A program made the position numbers and the translations under genes. 41,003 bases of DNA from Nitratireductor sp. ZSWI3 (lineage in GTDB: Bacteria; Pseudomonadota; Alphaproteobacteria; Rhizobiales; Rhizobiaceae). Below are positions 16,911-24,526 of this stretch, in pieces. The stretch is from NCBI RefSeq assembly GCF_024655565.1, contig NZ_JANKOF010000036.1, positions 1 through 41,003 of the forward strand, given 5' to 3'. The notes below the pieces were generated by a model. That model was not told the origin of the DNA. It was given only the letters and a program-made list of their open reading frames with translations, and ran no database searches. Positions within the stretch are counted from its first letter, which is position 1, and every line of letters starts with the position of its first letter.

Positions 16911-16943
16911 CTGTGTAACAGTTCCGTGACACTTTCATGTCAG
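16911..16943 (-). promoter_or_regulatory. Pho-box array upstream of pstS
   Basis: Read on the minus strand there are three 11-bp direct repeats: CTGACATGAAA, GTGTCACGGAA, CTGTTACACAG. The PhoB half-site consensus is CTGTCAT with 11-bp spacing, so this is one array able to bind more than one PhoB dimer. Confidence 0.75.
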
Positions 16944-17521
16944 GCCCGTTACGAAACCCGTCGAGCGGCATCGCCTTGCCGGAAAGGGCTTTGGGCCCGG
17001 CCGGAGCATGCCGGCCGCTGGGGTAATTTCGTCGGCTCAACGATTTTGCGCGGCCTCAAACGCCGCACCGCCCCCCGAGGCGGCCCGGATGCGATGCTGT
17101 AAAGCGGGTGAAGCAAAAAGCCGGACGGGGGAAAGCCATCTGGAACGGCTCGATCGGCTGGCTGGGCATATACCCGGATAGGTCCTGTTGGGGCTCGTTG
17201 GGACCCCCCATGACCAGTCGATTTCCGCCCGTCCGGAAATGTTTCATGGCCGATATGATTACCACAATAGATGACTTTAGTGAGACGGTCGCAGAGCAAA
17301 TATGGTGCGATCACACCATATGGACCGGCGCAGTATCACCTTTTCGGCAGATTCGTCATGCAACGGCCCGTATGGATGCCGCCAAAGCGGCTGTAAGGCC
17401 GCTGTTTCGGGCTACGCCGGAGGCTGAAACCAAAGAATGAAAGAAAATGAATGCCACCGAAGCCTGCACCAAAAAAAGCCGGGCCGGCGTATGATCGTTC
17501 GATGCGGTGAAAAAGGAAGAA
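16944..17521. other. Intergenic region between the pst promoter and the left attachment site
   Basis: No gene could be supported here. A 110-codon open frame on the plus strand (17108-17440) has no clear ribosome site or recognisable motif and is treated as chance. Before the element inserted, this flank would have joined directly to the tRNA-Glu region. Confidence 0.5.
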
Positions 17522-17536
17522 TGGCACTCCCAAGGG
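17522..17536. repeat. Left attachment site of the integrated element (15-bp core)
   Basis: TGGCACTCCCAAGGG is identical to the 3' end (CCA and acceptor stem) of the tRNA-Glu gene at the other end of the element. The flanking bases differ at once on both sides, so the duplication is exactly 15 bp. Confidence 0.85.
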
Positions 17537-17623
17537 AAGTCCACTTATCCTGAAAAATCAAAGCACTTAGCCCGTCCAACCTCCAAAAATCGGGCCTCTG
17601 AAAACATTGACGTTTCTTCGCCA

Positions 17624-17785
17624 ATGTCCAACTGCGACGAAGCGGCACTCTGGTATGCAGTGAACCGCGAGGTTTGTACCCGCCCAATTGTGCCTACGCT
17701 GCGCAAGCAATTCTGTCTGACCACACTTGAAACCATCAAGGTGATCCAGGCTGCCGATGCCATTCGAGCGGAAGCGGGTCGCTGA
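17624..17785 (+). CDS. Small protein of unknown function at the left end of the element
   Basis: 53 aa from the ATG at MSNCDEAALWYAVNRE. The sequence contains RPIVPTLRKQFCLTTLETIKVIQAA, here split as RPIVPTLRKQF and LTTLETIKVIQAA, which looks like a short helix-turn-helix-type segment. Its TGA overlaps the ATG of the next gene by one base, so they are translationally coupled. It begins 87 bp inside the left att site, with no evident promoter between. Confidence 0.6.
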   Translation: MSNCDEAALWYAVNREVCTRPIVPTLRKQFCLTTLETIKVIQAADAIRAEAGR

Positions 17786-18612
17786 TGTCTGCTGTCATTG
17801 ACAAAGGCGACATGATGAACGCGCACGTCGCGCTCAATCTCGCGCCAGGTCTTTCCGGGAACACGCGCCGTGTAGCCGGCGCTCTGCTCGAGCATTTCAA
17901 CCAGAAGACGGGGCGGTGCGATCCCAGCGTCGAGCGCTTGGCGCGGCTGCTGGGAATCGGCCGCGCGACCATCTTCCGAGCGCTTGATGAGATCTGCAAA
18001 GGCGACGGTGCCCTTTTCGAGATAGTGAGCGGCGGCGGTCGTGCGAACTGCAATTTCTATCGCCCTCGCTGGGACCGCTTTCGCGCACTTGTTGTCGATT
18101 GGAACGCCCGAATGAAGACGGGGGCAGCTCCAAGTGAAGCGAAGGAAACGGTCTCAGAAGTGAGACAAAAACAGTCTCAGAACTGCGACAGAAACGGTCT
18201 CAAAGATGAGACACAAACCCTCCGAAGGAACCCTCCGAAAGAACCCATAGCACTGACGGAGCAGGTTGAGGGGGGCAAAGTCTCTCCTAGCGAAAACTCA
18301 TTACCCTCCCCGCAACGGAACCGTCGCAACGGCTCTGGAAAGGGGCGTGAGCCGGACCCGCAGCGCTTCCTGATCCACGCCTTACGAGGTGGGAAGGCAA
18401 TTTCCCATGCGGAGGCTGCGCGCAACGCAGCTGAGAGACGTTTCACCCGCGATCTGAACGCCGCCCTGAACAGCGAGGCGGTGATGCTGGCGCTCATGGA
18501 TGCACCGGCGATCTACGACAAGGCGATCAACGCCGAGCTGGCGCAGCGGGGTGCCGGGCTGCCGCACGCATTGGCGGCTCTGAACGGAGAAAGGGCAAGG
18601 CAATGGGCCTGA
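17785..18612 (+). CDS. Helix-turn-helix replication initiator-like protein
   Basis: 275 aa. An N-terminal winged-helix/HTH_36-type domain (about 25-95) includes TRRVAGALLEHFNQKTGRCDPS and, separately, RLARLLGIGRATIFRALDEI, as in phage and plasmid initiators. A low-complexity linker (about 110-185) is encoded by an iteron array. The C-terminal part (about 195-275) is helical and unassigned. Initiators of lambda-O type likewise carry their origin inside the gene. The stop overlaps the connector gene by 10 bp. A purely regulatory role is possible, but the iterons favour replication. Confidence 0.7.
   Translation: MSAVIDKGDMMNAHVALNLAPGLSGNTRRVAGALLEHFNQKTGRCDPSVERLARLLGIGRATIFRALDEICKGDGALFEIVSGGGRANCNFYRPRWDRFRALVVDWNARMKTGAAPSEAKETVSEVRQKQSQNCDRNGLKDETQTLRRNPPKEPIALTEQVEGGKVSPSENSLPSPQRNRRNGSGKGREPDPQRFLIHALRGGKAISHAEAARNAAERRFTRDLNAALNSEAVMLALMDAPAIYDKAINAELAQRGAGLPHALAALNGERARQWA
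18144..18242. repeat. Iteron array inside the initiator gene, candidate replication origin
   Basis: Three 23-bp units start at 18144, 18167 and 18190. Each is a 7-bp spacer of type RRAAACG plus a 16-bp dyad: GTCTCAGAAGTGAGAC, GTCTCAGAACTGCGAC, GTCTCAAAGATGAGAC. Units 1 and 3 have perfect 6-bp arms. Two 13-bp direct repeats follow (ACCCTCCGAAGGA, ACCCTCCGAAAGA). Because 23 is not a multiple of three, each unit is read in a different frame and the encoded residues do not repeat, so selection acts on the DNA. Confidence 0.75.
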
Positions 18613-19172
18613 AACTGATCACGCCGCCGGACGGTGAACCGGTGACGTTGGAGGAATTGAAGCATTGGAGCCGCGTCGATTTCGACGACGACGATGCGCT
18701 GATAGCAGCGAATGGCGCGGCGGCTCGTGAGTTCTGCGAGACCGCGACCGGCAAGCAGTTCGTCGCGGCGACGTGGGAGCTTACGACGCGCAGCCTTGGC
18801 CGTGGGCCGTTCGTGCTCCCGAAACCGCCGCTGCGATCCGTTGAGAGCATCGCCTATCGCGATATGTCAGGCGCATTGCAGGTGCTTGACCCTTCCGAGT
18901 ACCTGGTCGCGCCGGGCGAGCCCGGGACGGTCGAGCCGGTCTCGTCCTGGCCTGCAACCGCCAATCGCCCGGATGCCGTCGTGATCACGTTCGAGGCCGG
19001 CTATGGCGATGCAGCAGCGGTCCCGGATAAGATCAAGGTCGCGATCAAGGGGCTGGCCGCACACTGGTACGACCAACGCGAAGGCGTGACCAACGCCGAG
19101 GGCTTCACCCGACGCGTGCCAATGCATGTCCGGTCGCTGATCCTCCAGGCGAAAGACTGGAGGGCGGCATGA
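18603..19172 (+). CDS. Phage head-tail connector protein (gp6-like)
   Basis: 189 aa. The N-terminal LKLITPPDGEPVTLEELKHW and the pattern VDFDDDDALIAANGAAAREFCETATGK, here split as VDFDDDDALIAA and AAREFCETATGK, are typical of gp6-like / phiE125 gp8 connectors. So are the RSLGRGPFVLPKPPLRSVE motif and the C-terminal helix IKVAIKGLAAHWYDQRE. Such proteins form a ring below the portal and provide the tail docking surface. In a satellite lacking tail genes this would be the point of attachment for a helper tail. It overlaps its neighbours on both sides. Confidence 0.85.
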   Translation: MGLKLITPPDGEPVTLEELKHWSRVDFDDDDALIAANGAAAREFCETATGKQFVAATWELTTRSLGRGPFVLPKPPLRSVESIAYRDMSGALQVLDPSEYLVAPGEPGTVEPVSSWPATANRPDAVVITFEAGYGDAAAVPDKIKVAIKGLAAHWYDQREGVTNAEGFTRRVPMHVRSLILQAKDWRAA

Positions 19173-19486
19173 GCAACCGGTTCTATGGCACCGCCAATTG
19201 GCAGAGGATTGCAGCGCGCCAGCTCGCACGTAAGCCGATCTGCGAGGGCTGCGAGACCGCACCGGCCACCCTCGCAGACCACATCGTGCCGATCCGGCAG
19301 GGCGGTGCGATGCGCGACGCCGCGAACCTCCAGTCCCTTTGCCGGCAGTGCCACGCCGAGAAGACGGGCGCCGAGAAGGCAGGGCGATCGTGGACGCCGC
19401 CCAAGCATCGGGGCGCCTATAGCGACGGCTCGCCGCGCGATCCCAATCACCCATGGTTCACAGGGCCACCGCCAGGGGAGCGATGA
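19169..19486 (+). CDS. HNH endonuclease of the head-packaging module
   Basis: 105 aa. HNH core: CEGCE zinc pair, ADHIVPIRQGG (catalytic His), NLQSLCRQCHAEKT (Asn, second zinc pair and His). The C-terminal DPNHPWFTGPP is common in phage HNH proteins. In HK97-type cos phages the HNH protein sits next to terminase and assists cos cleavage by TerL. It overlaps the connector gene by four bases (ATGA). Confidence 0.88.
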   Translation: MSNRFYGTANWQRIAARQLARKPICEGCETAPATLADHIVPIRQGGAMRDAANLQSLCRQCHAEKTGAEKAGRSWTPPKHRGAYSDGSPRDPNHPWFTGPPPGER

Positions 19487-19489
19487 CGG

Positions 19490-19540
19490 GAGGGGGCGTT
19501 CAATCACCAAAACGCCCTTTTCCCAGACCGACGCCCCCTC
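19490..19540 (+). promoter_or_regulatory. Competing hairpins in the leader between HNH and large terminase genes
   Basis: GGGCGTT (19494-19500) pairs with AACGCCC (19511-19517), followed by TTTT, a terminator-like hairpin. The overlapping GAGGGGGCGT (19490-19499) pairs instead with ACGCCCCCTC (19531-19540). The two structures exclude each other. This could be an attenuator of terminase expression or part of a packaging site. Confidence 0.45.
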
Positions 19541-19584
19541 TCAATTCACAGTTAGTTTCAGGATTTTCAAAGGCTTAGGACGAA

Positions 19585-21231
19585 ATGGGCAAGCGAGGAC
19601 CGAAAGGACATACCGAGATCGCGGCCAGCCGGGCGACCGCCGAGGTGAAGAAGCCGCGCCGCCGGCCTAGCTGGCAGCGCAAAGGCCTATCGCGGGCCGG
19701 GCGCGTCATCGCCTTCATCGAGAGCCTGAAAATCACGGCCGGCGTCCATGCCGGCAAGCCGTTCAAGCTGCGCCAGTGGCAACGCGAAATCATCGAGGCG
19801 ATCTATGCGACCGGCGAGGACGGCCGGCGGACGATCCGCCAGGCGCTGATTACGATTCCTCGCAAGAACGGCAAGACGGCTCTCGCCGCCGCCCTGGCGC
19901 TGGCGCACCTCGTCGGCCCGGAAGCCGAGGCGCGCGGGCAAGTCTACAGTGCCGCCAGCGACCGCGACCAGGCCGCAATCATCTTTCGCGAGATGGTCGC
20001 CATGATCATGGCCGACCAGGCGCTTGCCGATCGCATCGTCATCCGGGAGCACAACAAGACGCTGGCCGACAACGAGACGGGCAGCGTCTACCAGGCTATG
20101 AGCTCCGACGCTCGCAAGGCGCACGGTCTCAGCCCGTCATTCGTGGTCTGCGACGAGCTCGCGCAATGGCACGGCCGCGACCTCTACGACAACCTGATCA
20201 CTGGCACAGGCGCGCGCGCCGAACCGCTCGTCGTCATCATTTCCACGAAATCCGCCGCCTCGTCGCACGTGATGTCCGAGTTGGTGCTTTACGGCGAGAA
20301 GGTGCGCGACGGGGTTGTCGAGGATCCTGCATTCCTGCCGGTCATCTACGGCGCGGCCGAGGACGCCGACCCGTGGGACGAGGCGACCTGGTTTGCCTGC
20401 AATCCAGCGCTGGGCGACTTTCGCAGCCTGGAGGAAATGCGCGCGGCCGCAGCTCAGGCGCAACGCCTGCCGGCGCGTGAGCCGAGCTTTCGCCTGCTCT
20501 ACCTAAATCAGCCGGTCGATCCCGCGAGCCGCTTCCTGAATGGCCCGGACTGGCGCGCATGCGCCGGCGACGTAACGCCCTACATGCTGGCCGGGCATCG
20601 CTGCTTTCTCGGCCTTGACCTGTCCAGCACAACGGACCTGACCGCGCTTGCCGCCTGGTTCCCGGAAACAGGCGACCTGCTCACCTGGTTCTGGACGCCG
20701 GCCGAGACGCTGGAGGAAGCCGAACGCCGCGACCACGTGCCCTATCAGCTCTGGGCGCGGCAAGGCTTGCTGGAGACGACGCCCGGGCGGGCGATCGACA
20801 AGAGCTTTGTCGTGCACCGAATCGCCAAGCTCGTCGCCGACTTCAAGGTCGAGGGCTGCGCCTATGACCGCTGGGGAATCCACGAGGTGCGCCGGCTGAT
20901 CGCCGACGCCGGCATCAAGATCGAGATGATCGAGTGGGGGCAGGGCTTCAAGGACGCCGCCCCGGCGCTCTCGGCGATCGAGACGGCCGTGCTGCAGAAG
21001 AAGCTGCGCCATGCCGGTCATCCCGTCATGGATATGTGCGTGGCCAACGCCGTCGCCATCACCGACCCGGCCGGCAACCGCAAGCTGGTGAAGGACCGCG
21101 CCAACGGCCGCATTGATGGCCTGGTCGCCGCTTCCATGGCGCTCGGGCTGGCCTCGCGCACCACGCCCAAGAAACCGTCCGTCTACCAGACCAGAGGGGT
21201 TTTCGGCCTCGATCTGGCGCAAAGCGCATGA
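19585..21231 (+). CDS. terL: Phage terminase large subunit
   Basis: 548 aa. ATPase domain: adenine-binding FKLRQWQREIIEAIY, Walker A-type IPRKNGKTALAA (about 90), Walker B VVCDELAQW (about 188), coupling motif IISTKSA. RNase H-like nuclease domain: first Asp in FLGLDLSSTTDLTA (about 345), further acidic residues near YDRWGIHEV and late in the chain. The first residues, MGKRGPKG, resemble the start of a P27-type small terminase instead of a large one. No separate small subunit gene is present. It packages DNA into proheads through the portal. Confidence 0.93.
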   Translation: MGKRGPKGHTEIAASRATAEVKKPRRRPSWQRKGLSRAGRVIAFIESLKITAGVHAGKPFKLRQWQREIIEAIYATGEDGRRTIRQALITIPRKNGKTALAAALALAHLVGPEAEARGQVYSAASDRDQAAIIFREMVAMIMADQALADRIVIREHNKTLADNETGSVYQAMSSDARKAHGLSPSFVVCDELAQWHGRDLYDNLITGTGARAEPLVVIISTKSAASSHVMSELVLYGEKVRDGVVEDPAFLPVIYGAAEDADPWDEATWFACNPALGDFRSLEEMRAAAAQAQRLPAREPSFRLLYLNQPVDPASRFLNGPDWRACAGDVTPYMLAGHRCFLGLDLSSTTDLTALAAWFPETGDLLTWFWTPAETLEEAERRDHVPYQLWARQGLLETTPGRAIDKSFVVHRIAKLVADFKVEGCAYDRWGIHEVRRLIADAGIKIEMIEWGQGFKDAAPALSAIETAVLQKKLRHAGHPVMDMCVANAVAITDPAGNRKLVKDRANGRIDGLVAASMALGLASRTTPKKPSVYQTRGVFGLDLAQSA

Positions 21232-21247
21232 GTACCTGCGTAGCACG

Positions 21248-21275
21248 GGAGGGTCTGCAAATTTGCACACCCTCC
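21248..21275 (+). promoter_or_regulatory. Hairpin between terminase and major capsid genes
   Basis: GGAGGGT (21248-21254) pairs with ACCCTCC (21269-21275), continuing after one mismatch as TGCAA / TTGCA. There is no T-run, so it is more likely an mRNA processing or stabilising element than a terminator. It sits 23 bp before the capsid ribosome site. Confidence 0.5.
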
Positions 21276-21310
21276 AGCAACCTCCCAAGCAACCAACGGA
21301 GAATATGAGA

Positions 21311-22576
21311 ATGCCGAAACTTCACGAACTGCAAGAACAGCGCAGCACCGCCGTCGCGGCCATGCGCGCCATCGCCGACAAGGCGGAGAAGGAAAGCCGC
21401 GACTACAGCGACGACGAGAACAAGCGGCACAAGACGCTCAAGGCCGAAATCACCGACCTTGACGCGAAGATCGAGCGCGCCCGCGACCTGGCGGATGCCG
21501 AGCGCCATGCGCCGGCCATCGTCCAGGGCAACGGCAAGGATGGCCAGTTCGAGGAACGGGCGCGATCCTTCTCGATCACCAAGGCGATTTCGGCCCGCCT
21601 GGGCGATGACGTCGATGCGGGCTTCGAGCGGGAAATCAGCCAGGAGGTCGCGAAGCGATCGGGCCGCAAGTTCGAGGGCATCGCCGTGCCCGACGAGGTG
21701 TTCTTCTCCGAGAGGCGCACGCTTCTGGCCGGCTCCAGCGCTGCGGACCTGATTCCGAACGTGCATCGTCCCGACCTGTTCATCGATCGCCTGCGCTCCG
21801 CGCTGATCACCGGCCGCCTGGGCGCTACGGTGCTCGACAATCTGGTGGGCGACGTGGACATTCCACGCCAGACGGGCAGCTCCACCGCGCAATGGGTTGC
21901 CGAAGATGGCTCGCTCGCCGAGACCGACGCGGCGTTCGATGACGTGAAGCTGACGCCGAAGACGGTCGGCGCCATGACCAGCTTTTCGCGCCGCACCATG
22001 ATCAACGCCGTTCCGGCGATCGAACAGCTCGTGCGCCGCGATCTGTCCGCCGTCATCGCCAATGCGATCGACGCCGCTGCCCTCCTGGGTGATGGCACCG
22101 GCAATACGCCGACCGGCGTGGCGAACACGGCCGGCGTCTTTGCCGGCACGCTGGCAACGCCGGCTTGGGCGGAAGTCTTGGCCATGATTGCCGGTATCCA
22201 GATGGACGATGCCGACATCGGTTCGATGGGCTGGGCGATGAACGCCAATGCCGTCGCCAAGCTGCGCAGCACCAACAAGGTTTCTGGCGAGCCCGAGCAC
22301 GGCTTCCTGATGATGGAGCCGGGCAACCTGGCGGGCTATGCCGTCGCCACCTCGACGGCTCTCCCTGGCGATGCCACGCCGACGCCGGCAACCGTGCTGT
22401 TCGGTGCGTTCTCCCAGCTCCTGATCGGCTATTGGAGCGGCACCGACATTCTGGTGAACCCCTACGCGGAAACCGCGTATGCCAAGGGCCGCGTCATGGT
22501 GCGCGTCATGCGGGACTGCGATGTGCAGGTGCGCCATGCCGAATCGTTCGCCGTCGCCGAAGACCTGGCGGTGTAA
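21311..22576 (+). CDS. HK97-type major capsid protein
   Basis: 421 aa. An N-terminal helical scaffold-like delta domain (about 1-110, MPKLHELQEQRSTAV... rich in Lys/Glu) precedes the HK97 fold, as expected for a protein trimmed by its prohead protease. Fold landmarks are RSALITGRLGATVLDN, IPRQTGSSTAQWVAEDG, AAALLGDGTGNTPTGV and a late GYWSGTDILVNPY. The ATG at 21311 is favoured since GGAG lies nine bases upstream; an ATG at 21305 is only three bases from it. It builds the icosahedral shell. Confidence 0.93.
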   Translation: MPKLHELQEQRSTAVAAMRAIADKAEKESRDYSDDENKRHKTLKAEITDLDAKIERARDLADAERHAPAIVQGNGKDGQFEERARSFSITKAISARLGDDVDAGFEREISQEVAKRSGRKFEGIAVPDEVFFSERRTLLAGSSAADLIPNVHRPDLFIDRLRSALITGRLGATVLDNLVGDVDIPRQTGSSTAQWVAEDGSLAETDAAFDDVKLTPKTVGAMTSFSRRTMINAVPAIEQLVRRDLSAVIANAIDAAALLGDGTGNTPTGVANTAGVFAGTLATPAWAEVLAMIAGIQMDDADIGSMGWAMNANAVAKLRSTNKVSGEPEHGFLMMEPGNLAGYAVATSTALPGDATPTPATVLFGAFSQLLIGYWSGTDILVNPYAETAYAKGRVMVRVMRDCDVQVRHAESFAVAEDLAV

Positions 22577-22579
22577 GCG

Positions 22580-23107
22580 ATGACGCGCGAGCAAAGAGCG
22601 CTCGTCGCGGAAATTCGGGCCAAGGGGCGGCGGCTGGAAGGCTACGCCGCCACCTTCGGCACCGAAGCCCGGATCGAGGATTTTTCCGAGATCATCGCAC
22701 CGGGCGCGTTCCGTGACAGCATCGACCGGGGCCGGGATGTCCTCGCCCTGGTCGATCACGACGCCAGGCGCGTGCTAGCCCGCACCAGGTCGGGCACGCT
22801 TCGGCTTTCGGAAGACAGCCGGGGCCTCGCCTTCGACCTCGATCTTCCGGACACGAGCTATGGCCGGGACGTGTTGGCCCTGGCCGAACGCGGTGACGTT
22901 GGCGGCATGTCGTTTGCCTTCACGGTCGATCCGTCCGGCGAGGAATGGCGCGGCGATCGGCGTGAGCTGCGCAGCGTCACGCTCCACGAAATCAGCGTCG
23001 TGTCGGCCTGGCCTGCCTATGACGGCACGATCGTTCACGCGCGCCACCGCGGGCTTGCGCTGCCGCCGCGGCTGGCGGCCGCCCGGAAATGGATGGAGAG
23101 CCTTTAA
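22580..23107 (+). CDS. HK97-family prohead protease
   Basis: 175 aa. LEGYAATFGTE and IAPGAFRDSI are family motifs. The catalytic His lies in ALVDHDARRVLART, Ser in GDVGGMSFAF and the third residue probably in SVTLHEISVVS. It cleaves the delta domain of the capsid protein during maturation. It starts three bases after the capsid gene, and its stop overlaps the portal start by one base. The order capsid, protease, portal is the reverse of the usual portal, protease, capsid. Confidence 0.92.
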   Translation: MTREQRALVAEIRAKGRRLEGYAATFGTEARIEDFSEIIAPGAFRDSIDRGRDVLALVDHDARRVLARTRSGTLRLSEDSRGLAFDLDLPDTSYGRDVLALAERGDVGGMSFAFTVDPSGEEWRGDRRELRSVTLHEISVVSAWPAYDGTIVHARHRGLALPPRLAAARKWMESL

Positions 23108-24324
23108 TGGGTATCTGGTCACGCTTCATTGGCCGGAAGGGCGAAAGCAGGTCTCAGCCGACGAGCTGGGACTTGCTGGGCACCTTCGGTCTGCCGACGC
23201 TCACCGGTCAGATGGTGAGCCCTGCCGTGGTCGAGGGCAACGCCGCCGCCTTTGCGGCCATCACGGTCATCTCCGAGGCGGTCGGCTCTCTGCCCCTGGT
23301 GATCTACAAACGGGACGGCGACGGCGTGCGCCAGGCCGAAACCTCGCATCCTGTCGCCAGGCTCTTTGCCGAGGCTCCGAACGATCTGCAAACGCCGGCC
23401 GAGCTCGTCACCATGATGATGGCGAATTGCCTGATGCACGGCGCGGCCTATGCGGAGATCGTCCGCGACGGCAACGGCCGGCCGACGGCACTATGGCCGA
23501 TCCATCCCGGCCAGATCGCCATTGAGAGGATCCTCGGAACCCGCCGCGTCCGCTACCAGGTGAGCGACGAGGTTGGCAGCCGTCGCCTTCTGCCGGGCGA
23601 AATCTTCACGATCCGCGATCGCTTCGATGACCCCTTCACGCCGCGCTCGCGGCTCGATCGCGCCCGCGAGGCGCTGGGCGGGGCCGTGGCGACGGAGCGC
23701 TTTGCCGCCTCGATATGGCGCAACGGGGCGCGTCTGAGCGGCGTCGTGCAGCATCCCGAGCAGATCGGCCCGGAAGCTGCCAAGACGCTGCGCGAGAGCC
23801 TCCAGGCGCTCTATGGCGGTTCGGAGAATGCCGGCCGCATCGCCGTCATCGAGGAAGGCTCGACCTGGAAGGAAATCTCGTCGTCTCCGGTTGACGCCGA
23901 ACTGAGCGAAGCGCGGCGGCTGGCCGTGCTCGAGGTGGCCCGCATCTTCAACGTTCCGGCCCCACTGCTCAACGAACTCACCAACGCGAATTATTCCAAC
24001 GTGGTCGAGCTGCGCCGCCAGTTCGCGGCCGGGACCATACAGCCGTGGCTGGTGCGCTGGGAGCAGGCAATCATGCGCGACCTGTTCTCCGAAGCCGGCA
24101 GGCGCTCGCACGAAGCCGAGTTCGACATGGACCTGCTGGTGCGCGCCGACTTCCTGCAACGGCTCCAGGGCTACCGCATCGGCCGCGAGGTCGGCCTCTA
24201 CAGCGCCAACGAGCTGCGCCGGTTCGAGAACCTCAATCCGCGTGACGATGCCGAAGCGAACGCCTATCTGAGCCCGCTTAATATGCAGCGCGAACAGAAG
24301 GGCGAGATGAAGGACGACGCATAA
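23107..24324 (+). CDS. Phage portal protein (HK97 family)
   Basis: 405 aa. Start MGIWSRFIGRK; family motifs are VSPAVVEGNAAAFAAITVISEAVGSLPL (here split, VEGNAAAFAAITVIS), the MMANCLMHGAAYAEIVRDGNG region, LRESLQALYGGSENAGR and FNVPAPLLNELTNANYSNV. The stem helix ends with WLVRWEQAIMRDLF. It forms the dodecameric DNA channel at one capsid vertex. It is the last gene of the rightward head operon; no tail gene follows. Confidence 0.93.
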   Translation: MGIWSRFIGRKGESRSQPTSWDLLGTFGLPTLTGQMVSPAVVEGNAAAFAAITVISEAVGSLPLVIYKRDGDGVRQAETSHPVARLFAEAPNDLQTPAELVTMMMANCLMHGAAYAEIVRDGNGRPTALWPIHPGQIAIERILGTRRVRYQVSDEVGSRRLLPGEIFTIRDRFDDPFTPRSRLDRAREALGGAVATERFAASIWRNGARLSGVVQHPEQIGPEAAKTLRESLQALYGGSENAGRIAVIEEGSTWKEISSSPVDAELSEARRLAVLEVARIFNVPAPLLNELTNANYSNVVELRRQFAAGTIQPWLVRWEQAIMRDLFSEAGRRSHEAEFDMDLLVRADFLQRLQGYRIGREVGLYSANELRRFENLNPRDDAEANAYLSPLNMQREQKGEMKDDA

Positions 24325-24526
24325 GGGTGCGGATATTCCGCACGAGAACGGCATAGGGTTGGCCGCCCAGGGGTGTTTTTCAGCCACCCCGAAAGGCTGG
24401 GATCGGACGGACAGTGCCCGGTAGGCTCATGCCGAAAACCCCGTCAGCTCGTGGCCGAGCTCCTTTCTCCCGGCGCGACGAGAGCCAGCGGCCGGGTTGA
24501 CCACCCGGCGTGGCTGGCATGACCTT
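24325..24526. other. Hairpin-rich noncoding stretch after the portal gene
   Basis: About 200 bp without a gene, holding at least four inverted repeats: GTGCGGA/TCCGCAC (24327-24343), GGGGTG/CACCCC (24370-24390), AGCTCG/CGAGCT near 24447-24462, and CCGGGT/ACCCGG near 24493-24509. It lies between convergent units. Candidates are a terminator region, a structured RNA or a packaging site; none is proven. Confidence 0.55.

Noticed and set aside
17108-17440. 110-codon open frame left of the element
   Set aside because: No ribosome site, no motif, mixed composition; left unannotated.
18144-18242. CRISPR-like array
   Set aside because: Repeats are 16-bp dyads with 7-bp near-identical spacers inside a coding gene and no cas genes; an iteron array fits better.
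21059-22759. 566-codon open frame on the minus strand
   Set aside because: Antisense to the end of terL and the capsid gene, with no motif.
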